A program made the translations under genes and the position numbers. From contig NZ_JOGB01000001.1 in the NCBI RefSeq assembly GCF_000719335.1, positions 1 to 64,000 on the forward strand: 64,000 nt of DNA. Direction: 5' to 3'. Position 1 is the stretch's first letter, and every line of letters begins with the position of its first letter. The notes under the pieces are model-generated. The model searched no databases. It worked only from the letters and a program-made list of their open reading frames with translations, and was not told the DNA's origin. Shown here in pieces: positions 9,201 to 17,593 of this stretch. This DNA comes from Streptomyces sp. NRRL S-87 (GTDB lineage: Bacteria; Actinomycetota; Actinomycetes; Streptomycetales; Streptomycetaceae).

Positions 9201-9418
9201 ACAGTTCTCCCGTAAATATGTCTCTGGTTATTCGCGCAAAATCGCAAAAAGGCGCGGGTGATCCGCCGCGAACCTAATCGCGCATACCCCGGAGCGTCCA
9301 CGTGACGTAGATCACCGAAATGCCCTGGTGCACTTCGACGGCTTCCGGGTAGCGTCTGCAGCGGTGATCATTCACTGATTTCCCGCACATGGGCTCGACC
9401 TTGCAAACGGAGGACCGC
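9201..9418. promoter_or_regulatory. Divergent promoter region with Crp-like site
   Basis: This 218-base gap separates the divergent ATP-grasp and SAM-enzyme genes. It is clearly less GC-rich than its surroundings (for example ATATG, TTATTC, AAAATCGCAAAAAGG near 9218-9252), as expected of promoters. It contains GTGA-N6-TCAC at 9302-9315, the half-site arrangement bound by Crp-family regulators, and a second GTGA-N4-TCAC palindrome at 9364-9375. Start sites and -10/-35 boxes cannot be assigned with confidence. Confidence 0.5.
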
Positions 9419-10213
9419 GTGTCCAATGAATTCAACCCGGACTTCGGACTGACCGCCGAGGACTACGGTCGGCACCGCGCCGGTTTCCCTCCGGAGGTCA
9501 TCCGCAGGCTGGCGGGGAGCGGCGTCGAGGCGGACGGACGCGACGTCCTGGACCTGGGCACCGGAACGGGGAGCCTGGCCCGGCTCTTCGCCCGGGCGGG
9601 CGCCCGGGTCACCGGCATCGACCCGGCCGCGGCCCTGCTCGACCAGGCCCGGGCCCTCGACGCGGCAGCCGGTGTCGAGATCGCCTACCACGTGGCCACG
9701 GCCGAGGCGACGGGGCTGCCCGACGCGTCCTTCGACGTCGTGGCGGCCGGGCAGTGCTGGCACTGGTTCGACGCCCCGAAGGCCGCGGCCGAGGTCCGGC
9801 GCCTGCTCCGGCCGGGCGGCCACGTCGTCATCACCCACTTCGACTGGCTCCCGCTGCCCGGCAACATGGTCGCGGCGACCGAGGACCTCATCATGAAGTA
9901 CAACCCGGCCTGGTCCATGGGCGGCGGCACGGGCCTCTACCCGCGCTGGCTGACCGACCTGGCCGCGGCGGGCTTCCGGTCCATCGAGACCTTCTCCTTC
10001 GACCTGGACGTGCCCTACACGCCGGAGGCATGGACCGGACGGATCCGGGCCAGCGCGGGCGTCGGCGCGAGCCTCCCCCCGGAGGAGGTCGCCGCGTTCT
10101 CCGCCGAGCTCACCGGCATCCTGCGCGACCGCTTCCCCGGCGACGTCCTCCAGGTCCCGCACCGCGCCTGGTCGGCCGTCGCCGTCGCGCCCGTGCCGGA
10201 CGGGCCCCGATGA
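9419..10213 (+). CDS. SAM-binding class I methyltransferase-fold enzyme; candidate MTA-releasing enzyme
   Basis: This 264-residue protein has the class I SAM fold: motif I DLGTGTGSLA (45-54), the acidic GIDP with Asp68, motif II near 93-99, and SFDVVAAGQCWHWFD (104-118). A conserved-looking C-terminal half contains YNPAWSMGGGTGLYP (161-175). It is the only SAM-dependent enzyme seen in the cluster, whose operon begins with metK and a full MTA recycling set. That suggests it cleaves SAM to MTA (3-amino-3-carboxypropyl transfer, or azetidine-2-carboxylate formation as in AzeJ/VioH, which share this fold) instead of methylating. An ordinary methyltransferase remains possible. The GTG at 9419 was chosen for the strong CGGAGGA site at 9408-9414. 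The stop overlaps the next ATG. Confidence 0.8.
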   Translation: MSNEFNPDFGLTAEDYGRHRAGFPPEVIRRLAGSGVEADGRDVLDLGTGTGSLARLFARAGARVTGIDPAAALLDQARALDAAAGVEIAYHVATAEATGLPDASFDVVAAGQCWHWFDAPKAAAEVRRLLRPGGHVVITHFDWLPLPGNMVAATEDLIMKYNPAWSMGGGTGLYPRWLTDLAAAGFRSIETFSFDLDVPYTPEAWTGRIRASAGVGASLPPEEVAAFSAELTGILRDRFPGDVLQVPHRAWSAVAVAPVPDGPR

Positions 10214-11451
10214 CCACCACCGTCGAGCGGCGCCCGCCGTCGGGGCCGGCCGCCGCGGGCCCCACCCTCGGCGAGCTGATCGGTGCGTTCCGGCCGGCGG
10301 GGCCGCCCGACGCGGAGACCCGCGAGCGGCGGCAGCGGCTCGCGGACTTCGTCCGCGAGATCGAGCCCCGCGTCCACCGCGCGCCGGCCGGCGACCGCGA
10401 GGCCGTCCGCGCCCTGCTCGGCTGGGACGACGCCGCCCTGCACCGCTTCGTGGACTCGCCTATGGTGGTGCACAGTTCGACGCACGTGAGCATGAACGCC
10501 TTCGCTCCCATGGTGGCGTTCCCCTGGTTCTGCCTGCGCCTGCTGACCCGGGCCACGGGCGACGCGAACGGCGGCGGGGGGACCCACCTGCGGACCCAGC
10601 TCACGCACAACAACCTGAGCGACAACCGCTGGAAGCCGCACGTGTGGTGGCGCCTGGACCGCCGCGGCCGGCTGGCCCGCACCCCGCTCTTCAGCGGTCA
10701 GCCGAAGTACCGCCACCAGGTGCTGATGGCCCTCGACGTCCCGGACGTACCGGGCGACGACCTCGCCCCGACCGACGCGCACGCGCTGCGCCTGGCCCGG
10801 CACGCCACCACGTTCGCGTACTTCGCGATGATGTACCGGATGGGCCTGGAGCGGGCGGCCGGCCTGCACGTGGCGGACGGCACCGTCGAGATCCCCGTCG
10901 ACGTCATGAACGCCTTCTCGCTGCGCGAGGACGCGTTCCCCCGCTGGCACCGCGCCCTCTACGGGCAGGGGTTCCACCTCCGCCGCATCGGCGCGGACCG
11001 CCGGCTGCACCCGCTCTCCGCCGGGGAAGCGGCAGCGCTGGGCCCCGGCGACCCGCTGCGGCCCCTGACCACGCTCATCTGCCCCAACCACGTCAACGTG
11101 GGCCACGCCCACCGCATGGGGATCTCCGCGGCCATCGGCGCGGACCGGATGGCCTCGTACGAGGAGGAGATGACGGGGGTGCTCGGCCGCTTCCTCGCCG
11201 AACTCGGCGAGTCGCACACACCCCCGCAGTTCCTCGGCGTGGCCGGCCTCGACCTCGACCGGCTCCTGCCGCTCCCGGAGCGGTTGGAGGCCGAACTCGC
11301 CGCCGAGGGCGGCAGGCCGTCCCTGCCCCTGTACGCCGCCGTCCACGGCGAGCGGCTCGTCCCCTCGCTCGACGTCGCGCTCGACCACCCCACCGGCGCC
11401 CTCGCGTCGATCGTCACCAGACACGTACCGGCGCCCGCGGCCCGGCCGTGA
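10210..11451 (+). CDS. Unrecognised 413-residue biosynthetic protein
   Basis: I do not recognise this family. The protein is soluble by eye, with no signal peptide. It is rich in His, Trp and Arg, with segments such as VVHSSTHVSMNAF, THLRTQLTHNNLSDNRWKPHVWWRLD and LICPNHVNVGHAHRMG. The repeated polar N-H clusters suggest an enzyme with a metal or phosphate site, but no standard motif is visible. It is coupled to the SAM-binding enzyme by an ATGA overlap, so the two probably act together, perhaps on the same intermediate. A 95-base gap separates it from the bicupin gene. Confidence 0.85.
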   Translation: MTTTVERRPPSGPAAAGPTLGELIGAFRPAGPPDAETRERRQRLADFVREIEPRVHRAPAGDREAVRALLGWDDAALHRFVDSPMVVHSSTHVSMNAFAPMVAFPWFCLRLLTRATGDANGGGGTHLRTQLTHNNLSDNRWKPHVWWRLDRRGRLARTPLFSGQPKYRHQVLMALDVPDVPGDDLAPTDAHALRLARHATTFAYFAMMYRMGLERAAGLHVADGTVEIPVDVMNAFSLREDAFPRWHRALYGQGFHLRRIGADRRLHPLSAGEAAALGPGDPLRPLTTLICPNHVNVGHAHRMGISAAIGADRMASYEEEMTGVLGRFLAELGESHTPPQFLGVAGLDLDRLLPLPERLEAELAAEGGRPSLPLYAAVHGERLVPSLDVALDHPTGALASIVTRHVPAPAARP

Positions 11452-11546
11452 GCCGCCCCGGGCGGACACCGCCCGGCCGCCCGCGCCCCACCCCGCCCGG
11501 GCCCCGGCCCCGCCCCGTCCTGCCCCGACCTCTGGAGAGGAACCTG

Positions 11547-12356
11547 ATGTCACAGCACACCGATTTCGGCCTGGTCATCCGCCGCAAGGAGCTCGAGTTC
11601 ACCGCCGAGGAGGGCTGCCTGGTCAGCCGGCCCGTGGGCCCGCACGTGGGCGCCGAGTTCGTCTCGGTCGACATCGTCCGGATCCCGCGGGGTGCGAGCT
11701 GGAAGCCCGCCCCGTACGCCGTCCAGGAAGTCACGGCCATCGTCTTCGACGGCCACGGCACCGCGCAGATCGACGGGGAGGGCGCCGAGGTCCGCAAGGG
11801 CTCCACCGCGTACGCGCCCGCCGGCCGCTCCGTCGCCTTCACCGCCGCCGCCGACGGCGACGCCGACGAGATGACCGTGTACTTCTGGCGGGCCCCGCTG
11901 CCGGAGGGCAGCCCCCGGGGCTCCGCGCCCCTGCTCTTCAACACCGTGTACGACGAGTCCGCCGCCATCCGCACGTTCGCCGGCACCGGCGAGATCGCGC
12001 CGGTGGACCAGGAGCGCCGGGCGTTCATGAACTTCCCGCACTGGCCCGGCAACGGCTGCGCCCACCTGTGCATCAACAGCGGCATGGCGGCCCCGGGCAA
12101 CACCTTCAACATCCACGGCCACCCGGGTGCCGAGGACGCGCTCTTCGCCCTCGACGGCCGGGGCCAGTTCTTCCTGGGCGACACCTGGCTCGACATGGAG
12201 CCCGGCGACGGCGTCTACGCACGCTCCGGGGTGCTGCACGGGACGCGCAACCCCGCCGGCCCGGACGCGGCCGACCTGTTCGTCTCCGTGGGCGGACCCG
12301 TCCCGTACGACCCCGCCCTCTACCGGGCCGCCGGGCTGTCGCCCGAGGTCGTCTGA
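11547..12356 (+). CDS. Bicupin protein 1
   Basis: This 269-residue protein has two cupin domains. The C-terminal domain keeps a complete cupin metal set: His190 and His192 in NIHGHPG, Glu196, and His231 in GVLHGTRN. The N-terminal domain (about 40-110) lacks the HxH pair and is probably structural. It is clearly a paralogue of the bicupin at 12711: both share SVDIVRIP/RLDVVRVP-like, GTGEIA/GTGEVA and GGPTPFDP-like segments. Bicupins include dioxygenases, oxalate decarboxylases and isomerases, so the reaction is not assigned. GGAGAGG precedes the ATG. Confidence 0.85.
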   Translation: MSQHTDFGLVIRRKELEFTAEEGCLVSRPVGPHVGAEFVSVDIVRIPRGASWKPAPYAVQEVTAIVFDGHGTAQIDGEGAEVRKGSTAYAPAGRSVAFTAAADGDADEMTVYFWRAPLPEGSPRGSAPLLFNTVYDESAAIRTFAGTGEIAPVDQERRAFMNFPHWPGNGCAHLCINSGMAAPGNTFNIHGHPGAEDALFALDGRGQFFLGDTWLDMEPGDGVYARSGVLHGTRNPAGPDAADLFVSVGGPVPYDPALYRAAGLSPEVV

Positions 12357-12476
12357 CGCCCCGGCGGCCCCGCCCCCTCCCGCGCCGCGTCCGGCGCCGG
12401 GGTGCCACCCGCCGCGCCGCGCCCGTCCGCTCCGGCGCGGTCCCGTACACGTCAACCCCACAAGGAAGGCTCCGTC

Positions 12477-12662
12477 ATGCCCGTCATCACCGTCGACTGG
12501 TGGAGTGGAAACGACCACGAGCGGCGCAGCGCCCTCATCGGCGAGATCACGGCGACGGTCTCCCGCATCGCCCACTGCCCCGCCGAGGCCGTCACCGTGA
12601 TCGTCCGCGACGTGGAGCGGACCCACTGGGGCAAGGGCGGTCGGCCCGCCTCCGACGGCTGA
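12477..12662 (+). CDS. Small 4-oxalocrotonate tautomerase-like protein
   Basis: This 61-residue protein begins Met-Pro-Val-Ile, so removal of Met exposes the N-terminal proline that acts as the catalytic base in this superfamily. Length, the ERRSALIGEITATVSRI helix and the VTVIVRDVE strand fit the 4-OT family. It would move a proton between enol and keto, or between double-bond positions, in a dicarboxylate-like or unsaturated intermediate. AAGGAAGG lies just upstream. It sits between the two bicupin paralogues. Confidence 0.82.
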   Translation: MPVITVDWWSGNDHERRSALIGEITATVSRIAHCPAEAVTVIVRDVERTHWGKGGRPASDG

Positions 12663-12710
12663 CCCGAGCGCCGCACACGCCCCCGCACAACCCCGGAAAG
12701 GTGTGACCCC

Positions 12711-13502
12711 ATGACTGTCGCAGCAGTGCCCGGAGCCATCGTCCGTGCGGACGAGCTGCGGTTCCGCGTCCAGGACGGGTGCGAGGTGGCCACCGCGGTG
12801 GGCCCCGCGCTCGGCGCGCACATCGTCCGCCTCGACGTCGTCCGCGTCCCCGCCGGCGCGCGTTGGCGTCCCGCCGACTCGCCGGAGGAGGAGAACGTGG
12901 TCGTCGTCTTCGCCGGCCGCGGCACCGCCACCTCCGGTGCCGAACGGGCCCCGGTGGAGCGCGCCGGCACCGTGTACGCACCCACCGGCGACGCCTACAC
13001 CCTGTCCGCGGAGGACGGCGGACTCGTCGCCTACGTGTGGCGCAGCCGCCTGCTGGACGGGCGCCGACCGGGCACCGCCCCCCGCCGGTTCAGCTCGCTG
13101 TGGAACCAGGAGACCCAGCTGCGCGGCTTCTCCGGCACCGGGGAGGTCGCCGCCTCCGACCGGACCGCCACGATGAACTTCCTCTTCTGGCCGGGCACCG
13201 GCACGCCCCAACTCTGCCTGCACTGCGGGGTGATGGACCCGGGCGAGTACTTCAACGTGCACGTCCACCCCGAGAGCGAGGAGGCGTTCGTCGTCATCGA
13301 GGGCACCGGACAGCTGTACCTGGCGGACCGCTGGTACGACGCCTCGCCCGGCGACGTGCTGTACGCCGCGCCCGGTGTGCCGCACGGCACCCGGCACGAC
13401 GGGCAGGACCCGGACGGACCCCGGTTCGCCACCTGCGGCGGTCCGACCCCCTTCGACCCCGTGCTCTACCAGCGGGCCGGTGTCTCGGCCGAGGTGAGGT
13501 GA
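12711..13502 (+). CDS. Bicupin protein 2 (paralogue of bicupin 1)
   Basis: This 263-residue two-domain cupin again has its only complete metal site in the C-terminal half: His184, His186 and Glu190 in NVHVHPESEE, and His225 in GVPHGTRH. The N-terminal domain lacks the ligands. It is similar to the product of 11547-12356 along its length, which implies duplication and divergence within the cluster. The two may catalyse successive steps or form a heteromer. The AsnB-like gene starts seven bases after its stop. Confidence 0.85.
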   Translation: MTVAAVPGAIVRADELRFRVQDGCEVATAVGPALGAHIVRLDVVRVPAGARWRPADSPEEENVVVVFAGRGTATSGAERAPVERAGTVYAPTGDAYTLSAEDGGLVAYVWRSRLLDGRRPGTAPRRFSSLWNQETQLRGFSGTGEVAASDRTATMNFLFWPGTGTPQLCLHCGVMDPGEYFNVHVHPESEEAFVVIEGTGQLYLADRWYDASPGDVLYAAPGVPHGTRHDGQDPDGPRFATCGGPTPFDPVLYQRAGVSAEVR

Positions 13503-13509
13503 GGCCCGC

Positions 13510-15336
13510 ATGTGCAGAATCTTCGGGCACTTCGACGCCCAGGTCACCCAGCACGAGTTGCGGACGGTGGCCGCCGTGCAGCGGCACGGCGGACCGGACG
13601 CGCAGACCTTCGCCACCGGCCCCGGTTGGGCCCTGGGCAACAACCGCCTGGCCGTGATGGACCCCTCCGGCGGCTCGCAGCCGTACCGACTGGGCGAGCA
13701 CGTCACCATCGTGTTCAACGGCGAGATCTACAACCACGCCGAACTGCGCACCCGCCTCGCCCCCCTCGGCCACCGGTTCGCCGACACCTGCGACGGATCC
13801 GTGCTGCCCGCGCTGTACGCGGAGTTCGGCCGCGACTTCACCGAGCACCTCGACGGCATGTACTCCGTCGCCGTGGTGGACCTGCGCGCCGAGCCCACGC
13901 TGCTGCTCGCCGGCGACGAGTCGGGCATGAAGCCCCTCTACTACCACTGGGACGAGCGGACCCGGCAGTTGCGCTTCGCCTCCGAGCTGCCCGCCCTGCT
14001 GGCCTTCCCCGGGGTGCCGGCCGCGGTCTGGGAGCCGGGCCTGGACGAGTACCTGTCCACGAAGACGCCGTTCGGCGAGCAGACGATGTTCGAGGGCATC
14101 CGGGTCCTGCCGCCCGCCACCACCCTGACCGTCAGCCGCTCCCAAGGGCTGCGGACGGTCCGCCGCCGCCCGCTCGCCGGGGCCGAGTGCCCCACCGGTC
14201 CCGCGGAGGCCGCGGACCGCGTGCGCGAGCTGCTGCGCACCGAGACGGCCCGGCTGGTCCGGGCCGACGTACCGGTGTCCGTGATCACCAGCGGCGGCCT
14301 CGACTCCAGCCTGGTGTCGGCCCTGGCCGCCCGGGCCGTACCGGACCTGCACAGCTTCAACATCGCCTACACGGGGGAGTGGCCCCACGACGAACGCCAC
14401 TTCGCCCGCGAGGCGGCCCTGCGCAACGGCACCCGCCACCACCAGGTGGAGATCGACCCGGCCGACTTCCCGGACCTGCTCCCGCAGGTCGTGTGGCACC
14501 TCGGCCAGCCGAACGCCGACCCGATCACGTTGTCGACGTACGCACTGTTCGGCGCGGTGCGGGAGGCCGGCTTCCGCGTCGCGCTCACCGGTGACGCCGC
14601 CGACGAGCTCTTCGGCGGCTACGACCGGATCCGCACGGCCGTGGAGGCACCCGAGGGCGGCGACTGGGTGTCCGCCTACGTCGACTCGCTGGCGGCCGTG
14701 CCGCGCGCGCTGCGCCGGAACCTGTACGCCCCCGAGTACCGCGATCTCGTCCGGGCCCGGGGATCCGCGGCGGACCGCATCGCCCGCGACCTCGCCGCGT
14801 CACGGACGCGCCGTCTGGAGACGATCACTGAGTTCGAGACCGGCTCCCGCATGCCCGCGTACCACCTGCGGCGCGTCGACCACCTCAGCATGGCCGCCTC
14901 GGTGGAGGTCCGGCTGCCCTTCTGCCAGCCCTCCCTCGTGCGGTACGCCAAGGCCCTGCCCGACGAGCTGAAGGTGTCCGGCGGCCGCGGGAAGCGGACG
15001 CTGTACGGGGCGGCGTCGGGACTGCTGCCCGATGCGGTGCTCTCCCGCCCGAAGCAGCCCTTCACCCTGCCGATCGCCGCCATGCTGGTCCCCGGAACCG
15101 CGCTGTACGGCTACGCCCGGGACCTCCTGGCTCCGGCGCGGCTGCGACGCCGGGGGATGCTCGACCCGGCGGCGGTGGACGGGCTGTTCGCCGAGCAGGC
15201 GACCCGGCCCTCGGAGCGGGCCGCGCTCGCGCTGTGGTCCCTGCTCGTCCACGAGCTGTGGCTGGAGCAGTTCATGCCGGCGCTCGGCTCGGCGGCCGGC
15301 CCGGCGGCCCTCGCGGAACCGGAGCGCGCGGCGTGA
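13510..15336 (+). CDS. Asparagine synthetase (glutamine-hydrolysing)-like amidotransferase
   Basis: The 608 residues comprise an N-terminal class II glutamine amidotransferase domain (Met1 followed by the nucleophile Cys2, then RHGGPD near 25 and FNGEIYNH near 69) and a C-terminal synthetase domain with the PP-loop SGGLDSS (261-267) and TGDAADELFGGYDR. Cys2 argues for glutamine-fed amidation and against a beta-lactam synthetase, which usually lacks it. It probably amidates a carboxylate of the pathway intermediate after adenylation; plain asparagine supply is the alternative. The next gene overlaps it by GTGA. Confidence 0.9.
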   Translation: MCRIFGHFDAQVTQHELRTVAAVQRHGGPDAQTFATGPGWALGNNRLAVMDPSGGSQPYRLGEHVTIVFNGEIYNHAELRTRLAPLGHRFADTCDGSVLPALYAEFGRDFTEHLDGMYSVAVVDLRAEPTLLLAGDESGMKPLYYHWDERTRQLRFASELPALLAFPGVPAAVWEPGLDEYLSTKTPFGEQTMFEGIRVLPPATTLTVSRSQGLRTVRRRPLAGAECPTGPAEAADRVRELLRTETARLVRADVPVSVITSGGLDSSLVSALAARAVPDLHSFNIAYTGEWPHDERHFAREAALRNGTRHHQVEIDPADFPDLLPQVVWHLGQPNADPITLSTYALFGAVREAGFRVALTGDAADELFGGYDRIRTAVEAPEGGDWVSAYVDSLAAVPRALRRNLYAPEYRDLVRARGSAADRIARDLAASRTRRLETITEFETGSRMPAYHLRRVDHLSMAASVEVRLPFCQPSLVRYAKALPDELKVSGGRGKRTLYGAASGLLPDAVLSRPKQPFTLPIAAMLVPGTALYGYARDLLAPARLRRRGMLDPAAVDGLFAEQATRPSERAALALWSLLVHELWLEQFMPALGSAAGPAALAEPERAA

Positions 15337-16382
15337 ACGGGTACGTCGCGGAGGTGGCCGGTGCGCCGTGTCCGACGCTGGTCCTCGAGGTCGACGGGAT
15401 CGCGGACGCGGAGCACGTGCTGCGCCCGCTGCTGACCGAGGTGCGCCGCCGGCTCGTCCGGCAGGGACACGCTGACGTCCTGAAGATCGCGCTCGTCTCG
15501 GCGTCGCGGCACCCCCTGTTCGACCTGGACTACAGGTTCGTGCAGTGCCTGCCGCAGGCCGTCGACGCCTTCGACTTCCGGGGCAGCTGCGGCCATTCGA
15601 TCCTCGCCACCGTGCTGGTCGCCGGCGAGCTGCGGCTGGTACCGCGGCTGGCCCCGGGGGACCGGGTGCGGCTGCGCGTCCTCAACAACGGGGACCACAT
15701 CGTGTGCGAGGTCGACGGATCCCGGCGGCTGAGCGGCGACTTCACCCTGCACTTCGTCCAGCCGCAGGGCACCCGCCTGAGCCGGCTGCTGATGACGGGC
15801 CGCCCCGTGGACGTGGTGTCCACGCCCGCCGGGACGTACGGGGTGTCGCTGGCCTCCCTCGGGAACCCGTACGTCTTCGTCGACGCGCGGGACCTGGGGA
15901 TCGGGTCGCAGGCCGAGCTGTTCGGGGCCGGCGCCGCGGTCTTCGACGAGATGCAGCAGATCCGGCGGGCCGCCGCGACGCTCCTGGGGATGCCGGCCGA
16001 CAGCGTCTTCCCGAAGGTCGCCGCGATCGCCTCCTACCAGAGCGGCCGGCTCGCCGTCCGCTCCATCTCGGTTCCCACCTGGCACCCGACCCTGGCACTG
16101 ACGGGCACCATCTGCCTGGCGGCGGCCGCGAGCCGGCCGGGCACGGTCGCGGCGCGCTTCCTCGACGGCCGGCCGGGCGGCACCACGCGCGTCGAGATCG
16201 ACACGGCGGGCGGGTCCACGGCCGCACTCGTCGACGTCGAGCGGGAACCGGCCGACGCGCTCCTGCAATGGGTGAGCGTCAGCAGGAAGCAGGCCCGGCT
16301 GCTGTCGGGCCCCCTCGACCTCGACACCGTCCGGCCCTCCGCGGCCCGCGCGGGCGCCGAGCCCCTCCCCCTGACGGCGTGA
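15333..16382 (+). CDS. PrpF-like isomerase (diaminopimelate epimerase fold)
   Basis: The 349 residues match the PrpF/4-oxalomesaconate tautomerase family. Visible matches are ALVSASRHPLFDLDYRFVQ (52-70), the NCGN-equivalent GSCGHS (84-89) with candidate catalytic Cys86, QPQGTRLSR, FPKVAAIA, and the C-terminal HPTLALTGTICLAAA followed by PGTVA. Family members shift a double bond or isomerise unsaturated tricarboxylates such as 2-methylaconitate. No propionate-catabolism genes are nearby, so a role in the natural product pathway is likely. The GTG start overlaps the AsnB-like stop; this start gives the normal family length. Confidence 0.85.
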   Translation: MNGYVAEVAGAPCPTLVLEVDGIADAEHVLRPLLTEVRRRLVRQGHADVLKIALVSASRHPLFDLDYRFVQCLPQAVDAFDFRGSCGHSILATVLVAGELRLVPRLAPGDRVRLRVLNNGDHIVCEVDGSRRLSGDFTLHFVQPQGTRLSRLLMTGRPVDVVSTPAGTYGVSLASLGNPYVFVDARDLGIGSQAELFGAGAAVFDEMQQIRRAAATLLGMPADSVFPKVAAIASYQSGRLAVRSISVPTWHPTLALTGTICLAAAASRPGTVAARFLDGRPGGTTRVEIDTAGGSTAALVDVEREPADALLQWVSVSRKQARLLSGPLDLDTVRPSAARAGAEPLPLTA

Positions 16383-16441
16383 CCGCCCCGTCGGTCCCCG
16401 CTGCGGCGCCCCACCCGATCCACCCCGAACGAGGACAACAC

Positions 16442-17593
16442 ATGACCGCTCCCGCCCCGTCGAACCCCGCCACCCGGGCCCCGCTGCCGGAGTTCCTGGA
16501 CCCCGCCGACCGCTCCCGGCTCGCCGCCTCCGCGGCGGCCGCCGACCGCAGCGGCCGGCCCGACCTGGACGCCGTGGCAGTGCTGCGCCGGACCGGCCTG
16601 CTCGGCCTCGCCGTCCCGTACGCGTACGGCGGCGCCGGCGCCGACCCCGTGGAGCTCAACCGCCACGTCGCAGAGGTCGCCGCCCTCAACGGGTCCGCCG
16701 CGATCATGCTCTTCCAGCACTACGCGGTGAGCAGCCGCATCGTGGAACAGGGCACCCCGGACCAGCTCGCCGACCTGCTGCCCAGGCTGGCGTCCGGCGA
16801 GTGGCTGGCGGCCTCCGCGTGGAGCGAGACGGGGGCCGGCGCCGACAAGCGGAACCTCTCCACGACGGGCCGCCGGACCGAGGGCGGCGGCTGGGTGCTG
16901 GACGGCGCCAAGTCGTTCACCACCAGCGCGGGCCTGGCCGACGTCTACCTCGTGCTCGTCCGGACCGGGCAGGCGCCGGTCGCCGGAGCTGCCGGGACCG
17001 GCTACGGGGCCGCGGGGCAGACCTTCTTCCTCGTCCGCGGCGACAACCCGGGCCTGGTGCCGGACACCTCCCTGCCGCTCGCCGGCATGCGCGGGTCCGC
17101 CACCGGCTTCGTCTCGCTGCGGGACTGCCGGGTGGCCGACACCGACCGGCTCGGCCCGGCCGGCGAGGCCGCCGCGATCATCGCCCGGGTCAGGGAGAGC
17201 GGCGCGACCCTCGGCGCGGTGGCCCTCGGCCTGGCCCAGGCCGCCCTGGACTGTGCGCACGACCACGCCGTCACCCGCGGCCTGCTGGCGCACCAGGCGG
17301 TCCGGCACCGGCTGGTGGACCTCGCCACCGAGGTCGAGGCGGCGCGGGCCGCCGTCGAGCGGGCCGGCCGGCGGGACTCCGCCGACCCGGGGACCACCAC
17401 CCTCCACTCCAAACTCTGCGCCACCGCCGCGGCCGACCGGGTCATGACCGGGGTCGAACAGATCCTCGGCTCCGCCGGCTACGCCGAGGCGCACCCCCTC
17501 AACCGCTACCGGCGGGACGCGCGCGCCGTCGCGCTGATGGGTCCGACCAACGATCTCTGCAGGGAGCTGGTGAGCACGTCATGGACGCGATGA
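16442..17593 (+). CDS. Acyl-CoA dehydrogenase-like flavoprotein
   Basis: This 383-residue protein has the acyl-CoA dehydrogenase layout: an N-terminal helical domain with LGLAVPYAYGGAGADP, a middle beta domain with SAWSETGAGADK and LDGAKSFTTSAGLADVYLV, and a C-terminal helical domain with LHSKLCATAAADRV, GVEQILGSAGYAEAHPLNRYRRDARA. The catalytic base cannot be assigned by eye. It probably desaturates, or otherwise oxidises, a carrier-bound or free acyl intermediate. Some members of this fold are N-hydroxylases that use reduced flavin, which would fit the flavin reductase downstream. It overlaps the amidohydrolase gene. Confidence 0.88.
   Translation: MTAPAPSNPATRAPLPEFLDPADRSRLAASAAAADRSGRPDLDAVAVLRRTGLLGLAVPYAYGGAGADPVELNRHVAEVAALNGSAAIMLFQHYAVSSRIVEQGTPDQLADLLPRLASGEWLAASAWSETGAGADKRNLSTTGRRTEGGGWVLDGAKSFTTSAGLADVYLVLVRTGQAPVAGAAGTGYGAAGQTFFLVRGDNPGLVPDTSLPLAGMRGSATGFVSLRDCRVADTDRLGPAGEAAAIIARVRESGATLGAVALGLAQAALDCAHDHAVTRGLLAHQAVRHRLVDLATEVEAARAAVERAGRRDSADPGTTTLHSKLCATAAADRVMTGVEQILGSAGYAEAHPLNRYRRDARAVALMGPTNDLCRELVSTSWTR

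Noticed and set aside
11550..13718. Long leftward open reading frame of 722 codons opposite the bicupin and tautomerase genes
   Set aside because: It is antisense to clear conserved proteins. Its composition (Arg/Gly/Ala/Val runs) is what the third-position G/C bias produces, and no motif or ribosome site supports it.
13510..15336. Beta-lactam synthetase reading of the AsnB-like gene
   Set aside because: Cys2, needed for glutamine hydrolysis, is present, whereas beta-lactam synthetases typically lack it, and no partner carboxyethylarginine-type synthase is nearby.
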